Positions 1-5,230 of a stretch of DNA of 5,714 bases are shown in pieces. The first letter of the stretch is position 1. Each line of letters opens with the position of its first letter. The stretch comes from an uncultured Duncaniella sp. (lineage in GTDB: Bacteria; Bacteroidota; Bacteroidia; Bacteroidales; Muribaculaceae), in the NCBI GenBank assembly GCA_910587165.1, contig CAJUKP010000055.1, positions 1 through 5,714 on the forward strand, in the 5' to 3' direction. Below the pieces are notes generated by a model that was given only the letters and a program-made list of their open reading frames with translations, was not told where the DNA came from and made no database searches. The translations under genes were made by a program, and so were the position numbers.

Positions 1-41
1 TTCCGGTTCCAACGATTAGGGTTCGACTCCCTACGGGAATA
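1..41 (+). tRNA. 3' part of a tRNA, probably tRNA-Arg(CCG), cut by the window start
   Basis: The T arm is clear: stem TAGGG (17-21), loop TTCGACT (22-28), stem CCCTA (29-33). It is followed by the 3' acceptor strand CGGGAAT (34-40) and discriminator A41. No CCA is encoded. Counting back, the anticodon loop fits TTCCGGT (1-7), with U33 at base 2, anticodon CCG at 3-5 and G37 at 6, leaving a four-base variable region (13-16). The alternative frame gives anticodon TCC (Gly), but a G at position 37 and an A discriminator do not suit tRNA-Gly. The 5' half lies outside the window, so pairing of the anticodon and acceptor stems cannot be tested and the identity is an inference. That it is a tRNA end is much safer than the amino acid. 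Confidence 0.7.
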
Positions 42-44
42 CTA

Positions 45-88
45 TCAAGCAGCCGTGTCATGACCAAAACTCTGACACGGCCGCTTGA
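45..88. terminator. Strong hairpin between the tRNA and the convergent phosphatase gene, probable terminator
   Basis: Arms 45-60 and 73-88 pair over 16 positions around a 12-base loop, with one imperfect position (A51 against C82). In RNA from the minus strand that position becomes a U-G wobble, so the stem is unbroken for transcripts of the phosphatase, whose stop lies at 116. In tRNA read-through RNA it is an A-C mismatch. Neither side has a long U tract; the plus side is followed by the T-rich GAATTATTTCC. A shared bidirectional terminator fits the position, and tRNA 3' processing or stabilisation of the mRNA end are alternatives. Confidence 0.6.
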
Positions 89-115
89 ATTATTTCCTAT
101 TGTCAACCATATTGT

Positions 116-1378
116 CTATTCCTGCATTATGAGAGGAAGACAACGGTTGAGATACTCCCTTGCCTGAGGCCAGGGAGTGTAGATCTCCTGCCGACCGGGG
201 ATCAGGGGGACGGGATTCTCATTCAGGTCAACACGTAGATAAAGCGTACCGCTGGTTTTCGACCTAAGCAGTGACATCTGAAGATTGGCAGCCATCGGAA
301 CCACATGGAAATCCATCCAATGCTGTCCGACAGTGTCAAAATAATTGGTCATGTAGTAGCATCCCTTCAGTCTCATTATAGCCAGCAGCGGCATCAGAGT
401 CTCGGCATGGCCGAAACGAAGCATGACCGAATATGTCGAATTGCCGTCAACCGCCTGCTGGAAAGTGTCTATGAGATTGAGCAACAATCTTGCAGCGAGA
501 TCCATCGGTGCCTGTGACAATGTGGAAGCGGAATGAGTGAGGTAGTGATGCAGATTCTCAATGCTCCACAATGAGTTGTATTCCTCGGATGTGAGAAACT
601 TAGATGCATCCACAGATATGCCGATAGAAGCACATCCGGCTACAATCTTGTAGACATTCATGGCAAAATCCTTGTCCTCACCCTCGGCAAGAGGCATCGC
701 GCCAAGCAATCTCGCGGCTATCGCCGGAGATGTGTTCTTATCAAACCATTCATCATACACTTTATGCCATCCGTCAGAGGCCATGAAGTCCTTATATTCC
801 ACGTCATCGGTCCATGGACGCATAAGTGAATTGTTCTGCCGGCCAGACGAGGTGTAGATCTCTATCTTGTTGTCAAGACGCGCAAGCTGATGTGTGAATT
901 CGTCCATCGAGGCAATGCAACGCGGCACATAGGATGATATGGCTGAGATCTTAGTCCCGCTGAACAGCGGCCTGAACGCTGTGAAAGTACGTGAGGCAAT
1001 AGCTCTCTGCTCGGCCATTCCGAGCGAGTCAAGCGCACCCCAGCGGCCGGCCGTAACATTGATGATTCGTCTGCATAGCGCTTTCAACTCCTTCCCGACT
1101 GGCGTGATCGTGCGCAGAGAGTCAGCCCTGTCGAGCATACGGAGAGTCGCCGTTGTGAACTTGGAAGAAGAATAGAATCTCGCGCCATGGCGGCCAACAT
1201 GGTTCAGGAACACCGGAGTGAGACTATCAGGAATAACACGGGGCATCGCCGGATCAGGATATGGCATTGCCGACCCCTGACACTGGACAGCATTGTAGCG
1301 CGTGGATGTAGGATCAGCAGCTCTGACCGATAACACGGATGCCACTGCCAGCAGTGAGAATATAATTTGTCTTACCAT
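116..1378 (-). CDS. Secreted histidine acid phosphatase, MINPP-like inositol polyphosphate phosphatase (phytase)
   Basis: A 420-residue protein of histidine phosphatase clade 2. It likely hydrolyses phosphate esters, with inositol phosphates such as phytate the best guess, in the periplasm or at the cell surface. Residues 1-20 form a signal peptide (MVRQ, hydrophobic core, cleavage near VRA-A); no lipobox cysteine is seen. The N-terminal catalytic motif is VGRHGARF at 62-68, with H64 the expected phosphohistidine nucleophile. The C-terminal motif is RFGHAET at 321-327; HAE in place of HD is characteristic of the MINPP branch. The residue after RHGARF is Y, not the P of the textbook RHGxRxP motif. 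The frame stays open upstream to 1546, but that extension has no signal-like start, overlaps the divergent TPR gene and lies upstream of the likely transcript start near 1408. The Met at 1378 gives a clean signal peptide. The family call is firm; the substrate is inferred. Confidence 0.88.
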   Translation of the reverse strand: MVRQIIFSLLAVASVLSVRAADPTSTRYNAVQCQGSAMPYPDPAMPRVIPDSLTPVFLNHVGRHGARFYSSSKFTTATLRMLDRADSLRTITPVGKELKALCRRIINVTAGRWGALDSLGMAEQRAIASRTFTAFRPLFSGTKISAISSYVPRCIASMDEFTHQLARLDNKIEIYTSSGRQNNSLMRPWTDDVEYKDFMASDGWHKVYDEWFDKNTSPAIAARLLGAMPLAEGEDKDFAMNVYKIVAGCASIGISVDASKFLTSEEYNSLWSIENLHHYLTHSASTLSQAPMDLAARLLLNLIDTFQQAVDGNSTYSVMLRFGHAETLMPLLAIMRLKGCYYMTNYFDTVGQHWMDFHVVPMAANLQMSLLRSKTSGTLYLRVDLNENPVPLIPGRQEIYTPWPQAREYLNRCLPLIMQE

Positions 1379-1408
1379 TGAAATTTCAAAATGATTTGTG
1401 TAGATTTG
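1377..1408 (+). promoter_or_regulatory. Bacteroidetes-type promoter for the TPR gene
   Basis: A -33-like ATTG (1377-1380), a 20-base spacer and a -7 box TAGATTTG (1401-1408) match the TTG / TAnnTTTG pattern. Transcription would start near 1415, leaving a leader of about 16 bases before the ATG at 1431. The -33 box overlaps the start codon of the divergent phosphatase gene (1376-1378). Confidence 0.55.
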
Positions 1409-1414
1409 CATCTC

Positions 1415-1446
1415 CAAAGATATAGTAAAGATGGCAGATATGCAAA
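1415..1446 (-). promoter_or_regulatory. Bacteroidetes-type promoter for the MINPP-like phosphatase
   Basis: Read on the minus strand, TTTG (1446-1443), a 20-base spacer and TATCTTTG (1422-1415) match the full consensus TTTG / TAnnTTTG. Transcription would start near 1408, giving a leader of about 30 bases before the ATG at 1378. The -33 box lies inside the first six codons of the TPR gene. This is one of the two cleanest promoters here, because both boxes match exactly. Confidence 0.65.
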
Positions 1447-1703
1447 TAATAGACGATTTAGTTGCAGACGGAAGGCTCGGGGAGGCAGTGGACAAGCTCA
1501 CCCGGATGATCGGAGCAGCGCCCGGCGATGCCTCTCTTCTGTTCAAAAGAGGAAAGATTCTATGGCGTATGGGAAAACATTCTGCCGCGATGGGCGACTA
1601 TGCCCACGCGGCAGAACTTGATCCGTCATCACCGGCCGTCCAGGCTCTCGAACAGGCCCGCGATATAGCTGATTTTTTTAATCCTGACCTCTATAATCCT
1701 TAG
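1431..1703 (+). CDS. Small TPR (tetratricopeptide repeat) protein
   Basis: A 90-residue soluble protein without a signal peptide or membrane segment. Residues 34-67 form one canonical 34-residue TPR, with G at repeat position 8 (G41), A at 20 (A53), an aromatic at 24 (Y57), A at 27 (A60) and P at 32 (P65). Residues about 5-31 (DDLVADGRLGEAVDKL) form a degenerate preceding helix pair. The C-terminus, FFNPDLYNP, is a tail I associate with small Bacteroidales TPR proteins. TPRs bind other proteins, but the partner here is unknown. The start at 1431 follows TAGTAAAG, suits the promoter at 1377-1408 and keeps the first helix. The gene diverges from the phosphatase and converges with the arabinofuranosidase, with 18 bp between stop codons, so it appears to be monocistronic. 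Confidence 0.82.
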   Translation: MADMQIIDDLVADGRLGEAVDKLTRMIGAAPGDASLLFKRGKILWRMGKHSAAMGDYAHAAELDPSSPAVQALEQARDIADFFNPDLYNP

Positions 1704-1714
1704 ATAATCCTTAG
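1693..1714. repeat. 11-bp perfect tandem duplication spanning the TPR stop codon
   Basis: ATAATCCTTAG occurs at 1693-1703 and again at 1704-1714 without a gap. The first copy encodes the last residues and the TAG stop of the TPR gene; the second falls in the 18 bp before the arabinofuranosidase stop. Two copies only, so it is probably a slippage product. Confidence 0.9.
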
Positions 1715-1715
1715 A

Positions 1716-1751
1716 GCCGAATCAAAGGGACAGTGTCACCACCGATTTGGC
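1716..1751 (+). terminator. Weak hairpin just after the TPR gene, possible terminator
   Basis: GCCGAATC (1716-1723) can pair with GATTTGGC (1744-1751) over 8 bp with one G-U pair on the plus-strand RNA. The 20-base loop contains the small palindrome GACAGTGTC. No U tract follows, and the structure overlaps the 3' end of the arabinofuranosidase coding region, so it may be chance. Confidence 0.25.
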
Positions 1752-3257
1752 CGGGAGTGTCAGAAGAAGCTTTCCATCCTTGATGCGGGCATCTCTGAAG
1801 GGTCGCATGGTCACCTTCTCATCCATGCCGAAATCATTATAGTCATGGATATCATCCGATGTGATTATATTGCCCTCCACTTTTTTGCCTTTCACGGGAG
1901 CGCCGTCGAGATTCACGGTCACCTCGACAGGTTCATCAAGGGAGATATTTACCATAGAGATGGTGGTGATCCCATCCTTCTCAGAAGCGGAAGCGGTGAC
2001 AAGGGGTACTGTGCGGCCTTTGCGGACGGAGAGTGTGCGGGTGTCAACCTTCAGAGGAATCAGACGTGCATCCTGATGGGGAATGTAGCTTTTGAATACG
2101 TAGTAGGTCGGTGTGAGCACCATACTGTCGCCGCGTGTGAGCAGCATGGCCTGGAGAACATTGGCAAACTGTGCGATGTTGGCCATTCGGACACGATCGG
2201 CATGATTGTTGAACACATTGAGCGATATGGCAGCCACAAGCGCATCTCTCAGAGTGTTCTGCTGATACAGATGGCCGGGATTGGTGCCAGGCTCGACATC
2301 CCACCATGTGCCCCACTCATCCACCAACAGACCTACACGCTTCTCAGGATCATATTTATCCATGATCTCCGAGTGCGAGGAGACGAGGGTGTCTATGTCG
2401 AAGGCTTTTCCCATGAGCCAATAGTGGTCGTCGTTGTCAAATTCTCTTGCCGAACCTTTGCTGGACCAATTGTCCACGCAATAGTAGTGGAGAGATATGC
2501 CATCCATCATGCTTCCGGCCTTCTTCATGCAGACATCAGTCCAGTTGGTATTGTAGGCATCCGCACCGCTGCCGATCTTATAGAGCTTGTTGTCGCCATA
2601 ATTACGTGAGTATGTGGCATAGCGGCGATATATGTCCGAGTAATATTCCGGTGTCATGTTGCCACCGCATCCCCAGGTCTCATTGCCGATACCAAGATAT
2701 TTAAGTTTCCACGGTTTCTCGCGTCCGTTCTCTTTACGACGTCTTGCCTGCGGGCCATCCTCGGCTGTCATGTACTCAACCCACTTGGCGAGTTCCTCAA
2801 CCGAACCGGAACCGACATTGCCACTGATGTACGGCTCCACACCGAGCATCTCACACAGATTCATGAATTCATGCGTGCCGAACGAATTGTCCTCAACGGT
2901 GCCACCCCAGTTACTGTTGACCATCCTCGGACGATCCTCCTTGGGGCCAATGCCGTCCTGCCAATGATATTCATCGGCAAAACAGCCGCCCGGCCAACGC
3001 ATCACCGGGACCTTGAGGTCGCGTATCGCGCCAAGCACATCGTTGCGATAACCGTTGGTATTTGGTATCGGTGAATCCTCACCTACCCAGATTCCGCCAT
3101 AGATGCATGATCCGAGATGTTCAGTGAACTGTCCGTAGATCTCCTTAGCTATTACAGGAGCCTCACCGGAGGGTTGGAGCGTGATTGTGGCCTTTTCGGT
3201 CCCGGCCGCTACAAAAGCCATGTACGGGACAAAGGCAAAAGCCAATAAGCGTTTCAT
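1722..3257 (-). CDS. Secreted GH51 alpha-L-arabinofuranosidase
   Basis: A 511-residue retaining glycosidase of family GH51, releasing terminal alpha-L-arabinofuranosyl units from arabinan, arabinoxylan or arabinogalactan fragments. A signal peptide spans about residues 1-18 (MKRLLAF, hydrophobic core, VAA-GT) without a lipobox, suggesting periplasmic action. The (beta/alpha)8 domain carries the substrate-site motifs FTEHLG (44-49) and MRWPGG (86-91), the acid/base E193 in GIGNETWG, and the nucleophile E314 in VDEWGTWW. Family-typical beta-sandwich sequence follows from about residue 400. Length and the spacing of the two glutamates agree with characterised GH51 enzymes of about 500 residues plus the signal, so the protein looks complete and active. 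No SusC/SusD pair or sensor gene is present here, so its target glycan and inducer cannot be read from context. The start at 3257 opens directly into the signal peptide, about 40 bases after the predicted transcript start. Confidence 0.95.
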   Translation of the reverse strand: MKRLLAFAFVPYMAFVAAGTEKATITLQPSGEAPVIAKEIYGQFTEHLGSCIYGGIWVGEDSPIPNTNGYRNDVLGAIRDLKVPVMRWPGGCFADEYHWQDGIGPKEDRPRMVNSNWGGTVEDNSFGTHEFMNLCEMLGVEPYISGNVGSGSVEELAKWVEYMTAEDGPQARRRKENGREKPWKLKYLGIGNETWGCGGNMTPEYYSDIYRRYATYSRNYGDNKLYKIGSGADAYNTNWTDVCMKKAGSMMDGISLHYYCVDNWSSKGSAREFDNDDHYWLMGKAFDIDTLVSSHSEIMDKYDPEKRVGLLVDEWGTWWDVEPGTNPGHLYQQNTLRDALVAAISLNVFNNHADRVRMANIAQFANVLQAMLLTRGDSMVLTPTYYVFKSYIPHQDARLIPLKVDTRTLSVRKGRTVPLVTASASEKDGITTISMVNISLDEPVEVTVNLDGAPVKGKKVEGNIITSDDIHDYNDFGMDEKVTMRPFRDARIKDGKLLLTLPAKSVVTLSL

Positions 3258-3289
3258 TACAAATGCGATAAATGTTTGAAATATGAGGG

Positions 3290-3308
3290 ATTTGTTTATT
3301 TCACAAAT
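3290..3308. promoter_or_regulatory. Short inverted repeat over the arabinofuranosidase transcription start
   Basis: ATTTGT (3290-3295) and ACAAAT (3303-3308) are perfect 6-bp arms around 7 bases. They overlap the -7 box and the predicted start of the minus-strand promoter. The position would suit an operator, but AT-rich arms this short can arise by chance. Confidence 0.25.
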
Positions 3309-3335
3309 GTAGTGTTTTTTTTACGTTTATCCAAC
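3304..3335 (-). promoter_or_regulatory. Bacteroidetes-type promoter for the GH51 arabinofuranosidase
   Basis: On the minus strand, GTTG (3335-3332), a 20-base spacer and TACATTTG (3311-3304) fit the TTG / TAnnTTTG pattern. The spacer contains a run of eight A (minus strand, 3322-3315). Transcription would start near 3297, leaving a leader of about 40 bases. Confidence 0.6.
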
Positions 3336-3372
3336 ATTATATCTCGAAGTCTGCATTATTCTGACCATACTG

Positions 3373-3404
3373 ATTGCTATAAAAGATGGATTTTGCTAAC
3401 TTTG
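3373..3404 (+). promoter_or_regulatory. Bacteroidetes-type promoter for the GNAT - kinase - YdeI operon
   Basis: ATTG (3373-3376), a 20-base spacer and TAACTTTG (3397-3404) fit the TTG / TAnnTTTG pattern. Transcription would start near 3411, about 28 bases before the ATG at 3439. It lies 37 bp from the divergent arabinofuranosidase promoter without overlap. No comparable promoter is visible before the next two genes. Confidence 0.6.
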
Positions 3405-3438
3405 CCAATAAAAACGACACAAAATCAGACTATCAGAT

Positions 3439-3903
3439 ATGGATATAATCTCAATAAGGAATAATCCGGAATATCTCGACCGGGCAATAGCATATTTTCA
3501 GGACAAATGGGCTACGGATGATTCAATGGCCGTGTATGATGACTGTATGCGCCATTGCATTGACGCGGCCAATCCGTTGCCTCAATGGTATATTCTGGTT
3601 GATAACGGGAGAATCATTGGATGTGCCGGGCTGGTAACAAACGATTTCAATTCGCGTATGGATCTGTATCCATGGCTCGCGGCCCTTTTTATTGAGGAGG
3701 ATTGCCGAGGGAACAATTATGGCAAGAAATTGATTGACCGTGCTATCGAAGACGCCAGGTCATTCGGATTCAGGTTTCTGAACCTGTGCACGGACCATAC
3801 CGGATATTACGAGAAATTCGGTTTTGATTTTATCGGCTACTGCCATCACCCTTGGGGAGAACGGACCAGAGTATATCAATATACACTGAGCAAGGCAGAC
3901 TGA
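3439..3903 (+). CDS. GNAT-family N-acetyltransferase
   Basis: A 154-residue cytoplasmic protein with the GNAT fold, transferring an acetyl group from acetyl-CoA to an amine of unknown identity. The central strands (YILVDNGRIIGCAGL, residues 51-65) are followed by LYPWLAALFIEE and the acetyl-CoA-binding motif A, R90-G-N-N-Y-G95-K, at the start of a helix. The C-terminal motif B region is GYYEKFGFDFIG (122-133), and HHPWGERTRVYQ follows. Length is normal for a single-domain GNAT. The start at 3439 lies about 28 bases after a good promoter. It is the first gene of a likely operon; the P-loop kinase follows after 29 bp on the same strand. The substrate could be a small molecule, an antibiotic or a protein, and nothing in the sequence decides this. 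Confidence 0.88.
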   Translation: MDIISIRNNPEYLDRAIAYFQDKWATDDSMAVYDDCMRHCIDAANPLPQWYILVDNGRIIGCAGLVTNDFNSRMDLYPWLAALFIEEDCRGNNYGKKLIDRAIEDARSFGFRFLNLCTDHTGYYEKFGFDFIGYCHHPWGERTRVYQYTLSKAD

Positions 3904-3932
3904 CTGACAGCTACAGAATTGAACGAACTGCA

Positions 3933-4421
3933 ATGAAGAAGATTATTGTAATCGGATGTCCCGGGGCCGGTAAAAGTACATTTTCAAGAAAACTCGCTGC
4001 AAAAACAGGGATTCCGCTTCACTATATGGATATGTTATGGCACAAGCCAGACAAGAGCAATATCGGTCGGGAAGCTCTATTCAGAGAATTAAAAAATATA
4101 GTCACAGGTGACGAATGGATAATCGACGGAAACTATCTGCATACTCTCCGGTTACGTCTCCATTATTGTGACACTGTGATATTCCTCGACTTTCCGGTGG
4201 AAGTATGTCTTGAAGGCGCGTTTGGCAGAATCGGGAAAAAGAGAGTGGATATGCCGTGGACCGAGACAGAAATGGATCCCGGGTTCCATCAATGGATACT
4301 GAATTTTGCTGAGACACAATTGCCTCCCTTGAACAAACTATTGGAATCATATAGCCAGACGGTTAAAATAATACGGTTCAAATCAAGGAATGAGGCAGAC
4401 GCGTTCATAGACTCTATATGA
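3933..4421 (+). CDS. Adenylate-kinase-like P-loop protein (FlaR / 'topology modulation' type)
   Basis: A 162-residue cytoplasmic P-loop NTPase of the adenylate/shikimate-kinase-like group. Walker A is G8-C-P-G-A-G-K14-S-T at the end of the first beta strand. The run LHYMDMLWHKPD (29-40), then EWIIDGNYLHTL (61-72) and CDTVIFLDFP (79-88), matches proteins annotated as topology modulation protein or FlaR. A basic lid-like segment, RIGKKRVDMPW (99-109), follows. The family name comes from an old Bacillus phenotype; the real substrate is unknown, and a small-molecule or nucleotide kinase is the safest description. The frame is open upstream to 3852 inside the GNAT gene, but the Met at 3933 starts right at the Walker A strand, where this family begins. 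It probably shares a transcript with the GNAT gene upstream (29 bp gap) and the YdeI-like gene downstream (49 bp gap). Confidence 0.85.
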   Translation: MKKIIVIGCPGAGKSTFSRKLAAKTGIPLHYMDMLWHKPDKSNIGREALFRELKNIVTGDEWIIDGNYLHTLRLRLHYCDTVIFLDFPVEVCLEGAFGRIGKKRVDMPWTETEMDPGFHQWILNFAETQLPPLNKLLESYSQTVKIIRFKSRNEADAFIDSI

Positions 4422-4470
4422 CATAATGCGGAGTTACTGAACGGTGGGTTGACAACAATTTTCTGACGGA

Positions 4471-5040
4471 ATGATTCCAAAAAATATTCTCAAGCTGAAT
4501 TCAAGGAGTGATTTCCGCCGGTGGCTGGCAGAGCATCACGCCACCGAGCGGGAGTGTTGGGTGGTGGCCAAACGTGGCAAGACTCCACCCGACAATGCAC
4601 TATGGTATCTCGATGCTGTTGAGGAAGCACTATGCTTCGGATGGATTGACTCCACTTTGAAGACTGTCGATGGTGTCACACTTCAACGGTTCGGGCCAAG
4701 AACCAAATCAGGTAACTGGACAGAACTTAATAAAGAGCGATGCCGCAGATTGGAAAAGCTCGGACTTATGACCGATGATGGCCGTAAGGCTTGCCCCGAT
4801 CTTTCGGCTGAATTTCAGATTATGCCAGAAATTATCAGAGAGTTCAGGAAAGTGCCTTCGGCATGGGATAATTTTCAAGCCATGCCGGCTCTTTATCAGC
4901 GAGTGAGGATAGATAATATCCAAAGGGTAAAATCGAAGCCAATGTTATTCACCAGCCGTCTGGGAAAGTTGATAGAAGCGAGCGCAAGAGGCGAAATAAT
5001 AGGCGACTGGCACGATTGCGGCCGATTGCTCAACTATTGA
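4471..5040 (+). CDS. YdeI/OmpD-associated (OmdA) family protein
   Basis: A 189-residue cytoplasmic protein without signal or membrane segments. It has the hallmarks of the YdeI/OmdA family: DFRRWLAEHH near the N-terminus, ECWVVAKRGKT (28-38), the highly typical EEALCFGWIDS (51-61), and RFGPRTKSGNWTELNKER (73-90) with CRRLEKLGLM after it. The C-terminal helical part, LYQRVRIDNIQRVKSKPMLF to LGKLIEASARG, corresponds to the OmdA domain. Family members have been linked to tolerance of antimicrobial peptides or bacteriocins in some bacteria, but the molecular activity is not established. It is the last gene of the likely three-gene operon. The 49-bp gap before it has no recognisable promoter or hairpin, supporting co-transcription. 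Confidence 0.88.
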   Translation: MIPKNILKLNSRSDFRRWLAEHHATERECWVVAKRGKTPPDNALWYLDAVEEALCFGWIDSTLKTVDGVTLQRFGPRTKSGNWTELNKERCRRLEKLGLMTDDGRKACPDLSAEFQIMPEIIREFRKVPSAWDNFQAMPALYQRVRIDNIQRVKSKPMLFTSRLGKLIEASARGEIIGDWHDCGRLLNY

Positions 5041-5142
5041 TTGAGAGTGAAGCAAAGAGATCATGACAATCGTCCGGACAACCTCTTAATATCATTCATC
5101 ATCGTCTGTATTTATCTGATTCAGACTGCAAATTAATTTATT

Positions 5143-5163
5143 TTCAAGATAATCATTCTTGAA
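5143..5163 (+). terminator. Weak AT-rich hairpin after the operon, possible terminator
   Basis: TTCAAGA (5143-5149) and TCTTGAA (5157-5163) are perfect 7-bp arms around a 7-base loop, followed by the T-rich TCTTGTTTATT. It ends two bases before the -33 box of the regulator gene. The stem is short and poor in GC, so termination would be inefficient. The rest of the 190-bp gap (5041-5230), apart from the regulator promoter and operator, shows only minor palindromes such as GTCCGGAC. Confidence 0.3.
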
Positions 5164-5164
5164 T

Positions 5165-5196
5165 CTTGTTTATTAGAATAATTCTTTATAATTTTG
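5165..5196 (+). promoter_or_regulatory. Bacteroidetes-type promoter for the MarR-family gene
   Basis: CTTG (5165-5168), a 20-base spacer and TAATTTTG (5189-5196) fit the TTG / TAnnTTTG pattern. Transcription would start near 5203, about 28 bases before the ATG at 5231. A perfect palindrome (5194-5213) overlaps the end of the -7 box and the start point. Confidence 0.65.
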
Positions 5197-5213
5197 CGTA
5201 ATCAATTACGCAA
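5194..5213. promoter_or_regulatory. Perfect 20-bp palindrome, probable MarR autoregulatory operator
   Basis: TTGCGTAAT (5194-5202), the two bases CA, then ATTACGCAA (5205-5213): 9-bp perfect arms. Size and symmetry suit a MarR dimer, and the site covers the 3' end of the -7 box and the predicted start point, so binding would block RNA polymerase. It lies 17 bp before the start codon of the MarR-like gene. That the gene's own product binds here is an inference from position. Confidence 0.65.
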
Positions 5214-5230
5214 TTAAATACATATATACA

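Noticed and set aside
1..41. tRNA end as an integration site for a mobile element
   Set aside because: No integrase, no direct repeat of the tRNA 3' end and no phage or transposon gene occurs in the window.
1379..1546. 56-residue N-terminal extension of the phosphatase reading frame
   Set aside because: It is antisense to the TPR gene, lies upstream of the predicted start of transcription near 1408, and would bury the signal peptide that begins at the Met at 1378.
1845..2609. 254-codon open frame on the plus strand
   Set aside because: It is antisense to the well-supported GH51 gene, its translation shows no recognisable domain, and no promoter of the type used elsewhere precedes it. It is an open shadow frame.
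1722..3257. Polysaccharide utilisation locus around the arabinofuranosidase
   Set aside because: No SusC/SusD genes, hybrid two-component sensor, ECF sigma/anti-sigma pair or other glycosidase is present; the neighbours are unrelated.
3852..3932. Upstream start for the P-loop kinase-like gene inside the GNAT gene
   Set aside because: The Met at 3933 sits directly before the first beta strand and Walker A motif, where the family normally begins. The extra 27 residues are the GNAT 3' end read in another frame.
4422..4470. Separate promoter for the YdeI/OmdA-like gene
   Set aside because: GGGTTGACAACAATTTTCTG contains a TTG, but no TAnnTTTG box follows at the right distance, so co-transcription is more likely.
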